Source: Hyphomonadaceae bacterium UBA2389
Lineage (GTDB): Bacteria > Pseudomonadota > Alphaproteobacteria > Caulobacterales > Aquidulcibacteraceae
Direction of reading: 5' to 3'
Assembly (NCBI GenBank): GCA_002343395.1
Contig: DDSN01000048.1
Span: forward strand, 1 to 11,296
Length of the DNA stretch: 11,296 bases
The notes beneath the pieces are model-generated. The model made no database searches and had not been told where the DNA came from. It saw nothing but the letters and a program-made list of their open reading frames with translations. Made by a program: the position numbers and the translations under genes. The stretch's first letter is position 1. Every line of letters begins with the position of its first letter. This document shows positions 5,117-11,296 of this stretch, one piece after another.

Positions 5117-6382
5117 ATGTCCTCAGCTGTTCAGAGTGAACCGGCGCGCCCGCCCTGGCTCGTCGGTCTCGACGTTTTCCTGGAGCGCATCGACGCGCTT
5201 GGGCCGGTGCTAGCGGAGAGGACCGAGGCTTGGTCGGCGGTCAATTCCGGCTCACTCGAGCGAGCGGGCCTTGAGCGCATGAGCGCGCTTCTGCTCGATG
5301 CTATCGCCGTCCTGCCTGGCGCTCCCGAGGTTGTGGCGCTGCAGCCTTCTCAGCGCGTGCGCCCAGATGGCGAGGTGATCGACATTGAGCATGCGCCATC
5401 CATCCGCTTGCGTGTGCGCCCGCAGGCGCCGATCCAAGTTGCGTTGACCGGGCACTACGACACGGTGTTTCCCGCCGCGCACCCGTTCCAGAAGCCGTGG
5501 CGCGAGGGCGCCCGCCTGCGCGGACCCGGCGTTGCCGACATGAAGGGCGGCATTGCCGTGATGTTAGCCGCGCTCGAAACCTTCGAGGCGTTGCCGGGAG
5601 AAAAGCAAGTCGGGTACGAGGTTTTGCTGAGCCCGGATGAGGAAATTGGCTCCCCCGCGAGCGCGCCATTGCTTGCCGAACTGGGCGCTCGCGCGCATTT
5701 GGGCATGACCTACGAGCCCGCGCTCGCCGATGGCGCCTTAGTGGACGCGCGCAAGGGCTCCGGCAATTTCAGTCTGATCGTGAAAGGCCGCGCGGCGCAT
5801 GTTGGCCGAGCCTTCGATGATGGGCGCAACGCCATCATCGCCGCGTCCGAGGCGGCGCTCGCGCTCAACGCCTTGAACGGCAGGCGAGACGGCGTGACCT
5901 TCAATGTCGGCGCGATTGACGGCGGCGGCGCGGTCAATGTCGTGCCTGATCGTGCTGTTTTGCGGTTCAATATTCGCGCGCCCGATGTTGACGGCGCAAA
6001 CTGGGCGGAAGCCGAGGCGCGCAAGATCGCGAAGGCCGCCGATGCGCGCGACGGGATAGACGCGCACCTTCATGGAGGGATTACGCGCGCGCCAAAGCCA
6101 CTGACTCAACAACAGCGCGTGATGGTCGGGTGGACGCAAGAAGCGGGCGCGGCGCTGGGTCTCGATCTGAAGTTTCAACCCTCGGGCGGCGTGTGCGAAG
6201 GCAACAACCTCGCTGCAGCGGGTTGCCCGAACATCGACACGCTCGGCCCTTGCGGCGGGGGTCTTCACAGCGACCAGGAGTTCGCGTTGCTGGACAGCTT
6301 CGCCGAGCGCGCGAAGCTCTCGTTCCTGCTGCTGGCGGGCCTTAACCGCGGCGCGTTTGACCCTAAGGCGCTACGCTCATGA
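5117..6382 (+). CDS. M20-family metallohydrolase, carboxypeptidase G2-like; candidate succinylglutamate desuccinylase
   Basis: This is a 421-residue cytosolic di-zinc hydrolase. All family residues are visible: H113 and D115 (TGHYDTVFP), bridging D141 (GVADMKGG), catalytic E175 and metal ligand E176 (SPDEEIGS), E200 (TYEP) and H384 (GLHSDQEF). These fall at almost the same positions as those I recall for carboxypeptidase G2, which releases glutamate from N-acyl-glutamates. The dimerisation domain (about 210-320) contains RAAHVGRAFDDGRNAI and NVVPDRAVLRFNIRAPD. The gene starts the ast operon and overlaps astA by ATGA. Succinylglutamate, the last AST intermediate, is an N-acyl-glutamate, so an AstE-like role is inferred. 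A role on another N-acyl amino acid remains possible. The ATG at 5117 is preferred although GGAG directly touches it; the longer open frame to 5027 would run through the terminator and lacks conserved residues. Confidence 0.88.
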   Translation: MSSAVQSEPARPPWLVGLDVFLERIDALGPVLAERTEAWSAVNSGSLERAGLERMSALLLDAIAVLPGAPEVVALQPSQRVRPDGEVIDIEHAPSIRLRVRPQAPIQVALTGHYDTVFPAAHPFQKPWREGARLRGPGVADMKGGIAVMLAALETFEALPGEKQVGYEVLLSPDEEIGSPASAPLLAELGARAHLGMTYEPALADGALVDARKGSGNFSLIVKGRAAHVGRAFDDGRNAIIAASEAALALNALNGRRDGVTFNVGAIDGGGAVNVVPDRAVLRFNIRAPDVDGANWAEAEARKIAKAADARDGIDAHLHGGITRAPKPLTQQQRVMVGWTQEAGAALGLDLKFQPSGGVCEGNNLAAAGCPNIDTLGPCGGGLHSDQEFALLDSFAERAKLSFLLLAGLNRGAFDPKALRS

Positions 6383-7410
6383 CGTCTCCCGCTTATGTGA
6401 TGCGCGCCGCCGGGCCAGGCGACATCGAAGGATTCAAACAACTGCGCGAAATAGCCGGCGCGGGCTTCACGAGCCTCATGCTCGATGATCCGGCGCTGGC
6501 CGCGAAGCTCGCGCTTAGCGCGGAAAGTTTCGCGTCGAACGCGACGTCGCCGGGCGGCGAACGGTATTTCGTCGCGCTGGAGCACGTCGAAACCGGCGCC
6601 TTGGCGGGATGCTGCGGCGTCAAGGCGACCATCGGCGAACGCCCGCCGTTTTTCAATTTTCGCATCATCACCGAGGCGCAGTCGTCAGTCGCGGTCGAGC
6701 GTCGCTTCGATATGCGCGTTCTAATCGGCGTGAATGATTTCACCGGTTGCTCGGAAGTGGGCTCTTTGTTCGTACGCCCCGAACACAGGGTGGGCGGTGT
6801 GGGGCGCGCGCTGGCTCAGTGCCGTTACATGCTGATGGCTTCAGCCCCGCAGCGTTTCCGCGAGACGGTTGTTTCGGAGCTGCGCGGCGTTGTTTCTCCG
6901 GACGGGCAGTCGCCGTTCTGGGATGCGATAGGGCGCCATTTTTTCCGCATGGAATTCGCCGAGGCCGATAAACTCAGCGCCACCACGGACAATCAGTTCA
7001 TCCTTGATCTCATGCCGCACTATCCCATCTACGTGGATCTGTTGGCGCAGGAGGCTCGCGACGTAATCGGGAAATGTCACACGGACGGCGAAGGCGCGCG
7101 CAGCCTGCTTGAGTGGGAAGGGTTCAGTTTTTCAAACGTCATCGACATCTTCGACGGCGGCCCGCTGATGAGCGCGCCGCGCGATCACATTCGCACGCGG
7201 CGCGAGACGCAACGCATGCGCTTGTCGGCTGGCGAAACCGACGGCGGCGCCCGAGCGCTCGTCGCGTCGCCGCGTTTGAGCGAGTTTCGTTGCGTCTCGG
7301 CGCGGGCGGTTCGCGATCGCGACGGCGTGCGGGTCGATCGCTCCGTGCTTTCCGCGCTCCGCTTGGAAGAGGGCGCCGAGGCGCTTGTATGGATGGATCA
7401 TGCGCACTGA
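6379..7410 (+). CDS. astA: Arginine N-succinyltransferase
   Basis: AstA transfers succinyl from succinyl-CoA to the alpha-amino group of arginine, the first step of the ammonia-producing arginine catabolic pathway in the cytosol. The 343-residue length is typical. It has a GNAT-like core with the acyl-CoA-binding segment EVGSLFVRPEHRVGGVGRAL (about 126-145). The AstA hallmarks follow: FWDAIGRHFFRMEFAEADKL, FILDLMPHYPIYVDLL (about 207-222), a VIGKCH segment, LLEWEGF and VIDIFDGGPLM (about 254-264). The ATG overlaps the stop of the upstream M20 gene and its end overlaps astD, so translation is coupled. It is a single-subunit-type AstA; no second subunit is present. No damage is seen. Confidence 0.96.
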   Translation: MTSPAYVMRAAGPGDIEGFKQLREIAGAGFTSLMLDDPALAAKLALSAESFASNATSPGGERYFVALEHVETGALAGCCGVKATIGERPPFFNFRIITEAQSSVAVERRFDMRVLIGVNDFTGCSEVGSLFVRPEHRVGGVGRALAQCRYMLMASAPQRFRETVVSELRGVVSPDGQSPFWDAIGRHFFRMEFAEADKLSATTDNQFILDLMPHYPIYVDLLAQEARDVIGKCHTDGEGARSLLEWEGFSFSNVIDIFDGGPLMSAPRDHIRTRRETQRMRLSAGETDGGARALVASPRLSEFRCVSARAVRDRDGVRVDRSVLSALRLEEGAEALVWMDHAH

Positions 7411-8848
7411 GCTTTTCATCGGCGGTGTTTGGCGCAAGGGCGGCGGAGAGGAGTTCACGTCCGCCGATCCAGCCACGGGCGCGGTGGTGTGGTCGGGGCG
7501 CGCCGCGAACGCGGATGATGTTGCTGAAGCGATGGCCGCCGCGCGCTTGGTTTTTCCAACCTGGTCGCGCGCGCCCTTGAGCGAAAGGATCGCGGTCGTC
7601 CGCGCCTTCGGCAAGGAACTGGAACGGCGCGCTGAGCAAATCGCGCTCACGATCAGCGGCGAGATGGGAAAGGCGCTCTGGGACGCCAAAGGCGAAGTCC
7701 AGGCCATGATCGGTAAGATCGAGATTTCCATAAAGGCTCAAGCCGAACGCGCTGGCGAACGAGAGGAAAATGCGGCGTTCGGCGCCATGACGCTGGCCCA
7801 CCATGCCCATGGCGTGCTCGCGGTCTTTGGGCCGTTCAACTTTCCTGGCCACCTTCCCAACGGGCACATCGTGCCAGCCTTATTGGCGGGCAATTGCGTC
7901 TTGTTCAAACCCAGCGAACTCACGCCGGGCGTCGCTGCGATCATGGTTGAAGCTTGGGCGGATGCTGGCTTGCCCGCCGGCGTGCTCAACCTGTTGCAGG
8001 GAGGCCGCGAGACCGGCGCCGCGATCCTCGATGCGCATAATCTAAACGGCGTCTTGTTTACCGGTTCGGCGCAAACGGGCGTGTTCATTCATCGCAAGTT
8101 CGCTGGCCGGCCGGATGTTGTGTTGGCGCTCGAACTGGGCGGGAACAATCCTCTGATCGCGTGGCCGCCCGTGGACGCGAAGGCGGCGGCCAATCTGATT
8201 GCGCATTCGGCTTTCGCGACGAGCGGTCAGCGGTGTTCTTGCGCCCGGCGGCTCATTGTGCCGCAAAACGCGGAAGGCGATGCGATCATCGCCGGATTGG
8301 CCGATCTCACACGGCGCATCAGCGTCGGGCCCGCGTCTCAGACGCCGGAGCCGTTCATGGGGCCGCTGGTGAACGCGCAAGCCGCCGAACGCGCGCTCAA
8401 GTTTGAGCACGCCTTGATCGCCATGGGCGGCGCTTCGATTGTCGCCGTTGAGCGCGACGGCGCGTTCGTTCGTCCAGGCATTGTCGATGTGACCGGATTG
8501 TCGCCGCCGGACGAGGAATTGTTCGGCCCGGTTTTGCAAGTCTACAGGGCAAGCGATTTCGATCACGCGATCGATCTCGCCAACGCCACCCGCTTCGGCT
8601 TGGCGGGCGGATTGATCAGCGACGATCCGGCGCTGTGGGCGCGGGTCAAGCAAGAGCTGCGCGCGGGCGTCCTCAACTGGAACCGGCCGACGACTGGTGC
8701 GTCCTCCGCGATGCCGTTCGGCGGGCCTGGCCTTTCAGGCTCGCTGCGCCCGAGCGCCTATTACGCCGCCGACTACGTCGCCTATCCGGTCGCGACGCAA
8801 TTGTCGGAAAAGGCCGCGCCGTTGCCCGCGCCCGGCTTGCCGCAATGA
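7400..8848 (+). CDS. astD: N-succinylglutamate 5-semialdehyde dehydrogenase
   Basis: AstD oxidises succinylglutamate semialdehyde to succinylglutamate with NAD+, step 4 of the AST pathway. The 482-residue protein is a full-length aldehyde dehydrogenase. It has the cofactor region (FGPFNFPGHLPNGHIVPALL and LFTGSAQTG), catalytic base E245 (LELGGNNP) and nucleophile C279 in SGQRCSCARRL, the form typical of AstD. The C-terminal NWNRPTTGASSAMPFGGPGL is also AstD-like and distinguishes it from general ALDHs. The ATG at 7400 gives the normal N-terminus RTELFIGGVW; an in-frame TTG at 7385 would add five residues. It overlaps astA by 11 nt and astB by 4 nt. Confidence 0.96.
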   Translation: MRTELFIGGVWRKGGGEEFTSADPATGAVVWSGRAANADDVAEAMAAARLVFPTWSRAPLSERIAVVRAFGKELERRAEQIALTISGEMGKALWDAKGEVQAMIGKIEISIKAQAERAGEREENAAFGAMTLAHHAHGVLAVFGPFNFPGHLPNGHIVPALLAGNCVLFKPSELTPGVAAIMVEAWADAGLPAGVLNLLQGGRETGAAILDAHNLNGVLFTGSAQTGVFIHRKFAGRPDVVLALELGGNNPLIAWPPVDAKAAANLIAHSAFATSGQRCSCARRLIVPQNAEGDAIIAGLADLTRRISVGPASQTPEPFMGPLVNAQAAERALKFEHALIAMGGASIVAVERDGAFVRPGIVDVTGLSPPDEELFGPVLQVYRASDFDHAIDLANATRFGLAGGLISDDPALWARVKQELRAGVLNWNRPTTGASSAMPFGGPGLSGSLRPSAYYAADYVAYPVATQLSEKAAPLPAPGLPQ

Positions 8849-10185
8849 GCGGAGAGGAAATCAATTTCGACGGCCTTGTCGGGCCAACGCACAATTACGC
8901 TGGCTTGTCGGAGGGCAACCTTGCTTCGGCGCGCAATCGCGACACGATCGCGCGTCCGCGCGAGGCGGCGCTGCAGGGGCTCGCCAAGATGCAACAGCTG
9001 CGCGGGCTCGGTTTGGCGCAAGGCGTTCTGCCGCCGCACGATCGCCCCAACATCGCTTGGCTGCGTTCCTTGGGCTTTGCCGGAACCGATGCGCAAGTCT
9101 GGGAACGCGCCTGGGCTTCTGAACCGACGATCGCGCGCGCCGCGCTTGCATCCTCTGCGATGTGGGCCGCGAACGCCGCGACCATCTCGCCGAGCGCCGA
9201 TTGCGAGGACGGCGCGCTTCACGCTTCGGTCGCCAATCTGCAGACGATGCTCCACCGCAGTCTCGAAGCGCAACAAACCGAACGCGCCTTGAAACGCCTC
9301 CTGCAAGACACTTCGCGATTCACTGTGCACGAGGCGCTTTTGCCGCACGACGCGCTTTCGGACGAAGGCGCGGCCAATCACATGCGCATGAGCGCCGCGC
9401 CGGGCGCGCCGGGCGTGGAGATTTTCGTTTACGGCCGCGAAGCGCAGGAGCCCCGCGCCGGCTTTCCCGCGCGGCAAACCCTGGAAGCCTGCCGCGCGCT
9501 GGCGCGCCGTCACGGCCTCGCGAGCGCTCGTACGATTTTCGCGCGCCAAGCGGGAGAGGCGATCGACGCGGGCGCATTTCACAATGATGTCGTCGCCGTC
9601 GCGCATGCGCACGTCTTGTTCCACCATGAGCACGCCTTCGCGGACAAAGCCGCGCTTTACGCCGACATTCGCGCCGGCGCGCGGGGGCTGTTCGATCCCG
9701 TTTTCGTCGAGGTTCCCGCGGCGCGCGTGCGTTTGGAGGATGCGGTCTCCTCTTATCTGTTCAACGCGCAGCTGGTGCGCCTTCCCGGCGCTTCGTCGCT
9801 CACGCTGATCGCGCCGAGCGAGGTGCGCGAGAACAACAGCACAAGCGCGTTCGTGCGCGAGATGATCGCGGCCCCGGGGACGTCGATCGGCGACGTCATC
9901 TACGTCGATGTTCGCGAGAGCATGCGCAACGGCGGCGGGCCGGCCTGCTTGCGGCTGCGCGTGGAGATGACGGCGGATGAGCGCGCCGCGGCGAACGCTG
10001 GGTTTTTCCTGGACGACGCGTTGGCGCAAAACCTCGAAGCGTGGATCACGACGCATTATCGGGAGGAGCTCGCGCCCGGCGATCTGAGCGATCCCGCGCT
10101 GGTGGACGAAACGCAAACGGCGCTCGATGCGCTCACGCGCATTCTGCCGCTTGGCGGCGATTTTTATCCGTTTCAGAGAGTTTGA
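8845..10185 (+). CDS. astB: N-succinylarginine dihydrolase
   Basis: AstB hydrolyses N2-succinylarginine to succinylornithine, two ammonia and CO2, step 2 of the AST pathway. It belongs to the guanidino-modifying (pentein) superfamily. The 446-residue protein starts with the family signature NFDGLVGPTHNYAGLSEGN. It contains the catalytic triad expected from E. coli AstB: E174 (SDEGAANHMR), H246 (GAFHNDVVAV) and C368 (SMRNGGGPACLRLRV). SSAMWAANAATISPSAD near residues 106-122 is another conserved block. The ATGA overlap with astD makes it the last gene of the coupled operon. Its stop is 9 bp from the stop of the convergent gene, and no terminator hairpin fits between them. Confidence 0.97.
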   Translation: MSGEEINFDGLVGPTHNYAGLSEGNLASARNRDTIARPREAALQGLAKMQQLRGLGLAQGVLPPHDRPNIAWLRSLGFAGTDAQVWERAWASEPTIARAALASSAMWAANAATISPSADCEDGALHASVANLQTMLHRSLEAQQTERALKRLLQDTSRFTVHEALLPHDALSDEGAANHMRMSAAPGAPGVEIFVYGREAQEPRAGFPARQTLEACRALARRHGLASARTIFARQAGEAIDAGAFHNDVVAVAHAHVLFHHEHAFADKAALYADIRAGARGLFDPVFVEVPAARVRLEDAVSSYLFNAQLVRLPGASSLTLIAPSEVRENNSTSAFVREMIAAPGTSIGDVIYVDVRESMRNGGGPACLRLRVEMTADERAAANAGFFLDDALAQNLEAWITTHYREELAPGDLSDPALVDETQTALDALTRILPLGGDFYPFQRV

Positions 10186-10194
10186 AGTTGGCGT

Positions 10195-10839
10195 TTAGCC
10201 GGTATTCGGCCATCGCTCGCGTGCGTCGGTGGCGGCGCGGAGGTCGGCGAAGGATTGCACGCCGATGAGCGGCGGCGCGTCGTCGGGTGCTTCGAGCACG
10301 CGAGACACGTCGCCCGGGGTGCGCGAAAGCCGACGCGCGAGGCGCGCGGCATAGGGCGCGGGATTATCGTACACACGCAGCAACGCCTCGAAGCGCTCGG
10401 CGATCGGCCAAGCGTTGCGATGGCCGCGCAGACCAACCTTCGCCGGATCGCGCGGCGCGGCGGTTGGCGAAGCCGTGCGCGCGATGGACGCGATGGAGTC
10501 GCACGGCGCGAACGCGGGAAATGTCACGCGCCAAGTCTCCGGCGCGTCGGCGCTGAAGCTCAGCGTGACGCGTTTGCGGGGTCGCGAACGGCGCGATGCG
10601 CGCGGCGGTTTGGCCGTCAGCGCGGCGGCTTCGAGCAGCAGCAGATGGCGCAGCAACACTTCGCCCGCGCGCAGCCACGGCCGCATCAGCGCATAGGCCT
10701 TGCGCGTGATCCAACCGCGCGCGGCGAGATCGGCGGGCGTGCCGCACAAGGTGTACAAGATGTCGAGCAGCGTCTGCGCGATCGCCCACAGCGCGCGCGG
10801 CGCGGTGCGGTCGGGAATGGGGGCGGCGTCAGGCTGCAT
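10195..10839 (-). CDS. Uncharacterised alphaproteobacterial protein
   Basis: I cannot assign a function. From the ATG at 10839 the protein has 214 residues. The first 90 are helical and hydrophobic in places (LWAIAQTLLDILYTLCGTPA, EVLLRHLLLLEAAAL), though no segment is a clear transmembrane helix. A basic RRSRPRKRVTLSFSADAPET stretch follows. The C-terminal part has ERFEALLRVYDNPAPYAARL and ARRLSRTP, a pattern I associate with conserved hypothetical proteins of Caulobacterales and relatives. It has no signal peptide. The open frame to 11016 is longer, but that extension is translated from the hairpin repeats and is rejected. No good ribosome-binding site precedes 10839, so the start is moderately certain. 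It converges on astB and is not part of that operon. Confidence 0.72.
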   Translation of the reverse strand: MQPDAAPIPDRTAPRALWAIAQTLLDILYTLCGTPADLAARGWITRKAYALMRPWLRAGEVLLRHLLLLEAAALTAKPPRASRRSRPRKRVTLSFSADAPETWRVTFPAFAPCDSIASIARTASPTAAPRDPAKVGLRGHRNAWPIAERFEALLRVYDNPAPYAARLARRLSRTPGDVSRVLEAPDDAPPLIGVQSFADLRAATDARERWPNTG

Positions 10840-10899
10840 GGGCGCGGCAAGTGTGCGCGTGGTGTGAAGTGGGTCGGATTGTTTGGGATTTATCCGCGC

Positions 10900-10914
10900 T
10901 TTTTTTTGGGGGGG
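10900..10914. repeat. T8G7 homopolymer junction upstream of the uncharacterised gene
   Basis: Eight T (10900-10907) are followed directly by seven G (10908-10914). On the minus strand this reads C7A8, about 60 bp upstream of the likely start codon at 10839. Such runs are prone to slippage and can sit in promoters, but no -35/-10 pair is evident. Confidence 0.5.
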
Positions 10915-10917
10915 ATG

Positions 10918-10966
10918 CCTTCTCCCGCATGGGCGGGAGAAGGTGGCCCGAAGGGCCGGATGAGGG
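10918..10966 (+). repeat. REP-like hairpin element, copy 1
   Basis: This 49-nt element has two parts. The first is a perfect 11-bp stem, CCTTCTCCCGC (10918-10928) with GCGGGAGAAGG (10933-10943). The second is a smaller stem, GGCCC-GAA-GGGCC (10945-10957), followed by GGATGAGGG. A near-identical copy in the opposite orientation lies 43 bp away. Elements of this type are dispersed in many alphaproteobacterial and other proteobacterial genomes. Confidence 0.8.
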
Positions 10967-11009
10967 TGGGCGTTTGATCGTGACGGCGCGCCTTGATTTG
11001 GACCGCGCC

Positions 11010-11058
11010 CCCTCATCCGGTGCTCCGCACCACCTTCTCCCCCTCGCGGGGGAGAAGG
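11010..11058 (-). repeat. REP-like hairpin element, copy 2 (inverted)
   Basis: This is also 49 nt. Read on the minus strand it gives an 11-bp stem, CCTTCTCCCCC / GGGGGAGAAGG (11048-11058 with 11033-11043), then GGTGC-GGA-GCACC, then GGATGAGGG. Differences from copy 1 within the stems are partly compensatory: GGCCC/GGGCC became GGTGC/GCACC. That supports selection on structure. It could also help end hspQ transcription, although no U tract follows. Confidence 0.8.
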
Positions 11059-11091
11059 GACGGGGGTCTAGGCGTCGGCGCCGCCCGCGTC

Positions 11092-11296
11092 TCAGTTCAG
11101 CGCTTCGGGCCTGAGCTTGTAGGCGCCGTCGGCGCTTTCCTCGAACAGCTCGTCGATCTGCGGGTGTTCGATCGGATCGCCGCTATCGTCGGCGACGAGG
11201 TTCTGCTCGGAGACATAAGCCTCGTAATGGCTCTCGGCATTTTCGGCGAGCAACCGGTAGAAGGGCTGGTCGCGGCGCGGCCGGATCGGCTCGGGG
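11092..11296 (-). CDS. hspQ: Heat shock protein HspQ, C-terminal 67 residues (5' end outside window)
   Basis: The minus-strand frame is open to the right edge and ends at the TGA at 11092-11094. The visible protein reads PRRDQPFYRLLAENAESHYE, AYVSEQNLVADDSGDPIEHP and QIDELFEES. This matches the C-terminal half of HspQ/YccV (hemimethylated-DNA-binding domain), where 'DQPWYHVL...TYVAEQNLxxDxSxxPIxHP' is the conserved core. HspQ in enterobacteria stabilises mutant DnaA and acts as a specificity-enhancing factor for Lon protease; a similar role here is inferred. About 40 N-terminal residues, including the start and promoter, lie beyond the window. Confidence 0.88.
   Translation of the reverse strand, partial: PEPIRPRRDQPFYRLLAENAESHYEAYVSEQNLVADDSGDPIEHPQIDELFEESADGAYKLRPEALN

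Noticed and set aside
8782..10116. 444-codon minus-strand open frame antisense to astB
   Set aside because: AstB on the plus strand is certain from its catalytic triad and full length. The antisense frame is arginine-rich and has no motif.
10840..11016. 59-codon N-terminal extension of the uncharacterised minus-strand protein
   Set aside because: It is translated through the REP-like hairpin and the homopolymer run; composition changes abruptly at the ATG at 10839.
10918..11058. CRISPR array
   Set aside because: There are only two repeat copies, in opposite orientation and with internal hairpins, so they are REP-like elements and not regularly spaced direct repeats. No cas genes are present.

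Overview
The window looks like a high-GC alphaproteobacterial chromosome, most likely Caulobacterales or Hyphomonadaceae-like. This rests on codon use, an OmpA protein with a long proline linker, the arginine succinyltransferase (AST) gene order, and an HspQ with an alphaproteobacterial-type C-terminus. The assignment is an inference, because no rRNA or other marker gene is present.

Left third (1 to about 3653): the right-hand end of an integrated mobile island. It holds the 3' part of an IS110-family (IS1111-group) insertion sequence whose left end lies outside the window. After a perfect 15-bp palindrome come a frameshifted antitoxin remnant and then a minus-strand chain: tyrosine integrase, BrnT-type toxin and XRE-type antitoxin. 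The island ends at a 50-nt fragment that matches nucleotides 27-76 of tRNA-Lys(TTT) but has no 5' half. This is the expected signature of integration into a tRNA gene. Because the fragment's CCA end points right, the reconstituted tRNA-Lys should lie to the left, outside the window. Several repeats between the integrase and this site are candidate recombinase or directionality-factor binding sites.

Middle and right (3654 onward): ordinary chromosomal backbone. An OmpA-like outer-membrane protein with its own terminator is followed by a tight four-gene operon: an M20-family glutamate-carboxypeptidase-like hydrolase, astA, astD and astB. All three internal junctions overlap. AstA, AstB and AstD catalyse steps 1, 2 and 4 of ammonia-producing arginine catabolism. 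astC (step 3) and the classical astE (step 5, an M14-type enzyme) are not here. The first gene carries the full metal and catalytic residue set of carboxypeptidase G2-type enzymes, which release glutamate from N-acyl-glutamate. It is therefore a good candidate for a non-orthologous replacement of AstE.

Convergent with astB is an unrecognised 214-residue protein. Its upstream region carries two inverted copies of a 49-nt hairpin element, arranged like a REPIN, and the window ends in the 3' part of hspQ on the minus strand.

The observations most worth following are the M20 enzyme as a presumed AstE replacement, the putative guide-RNA region of the IS1111-type element, the repeat architecture around the integrase and tRNA fragment, and the REPIN-like pair.
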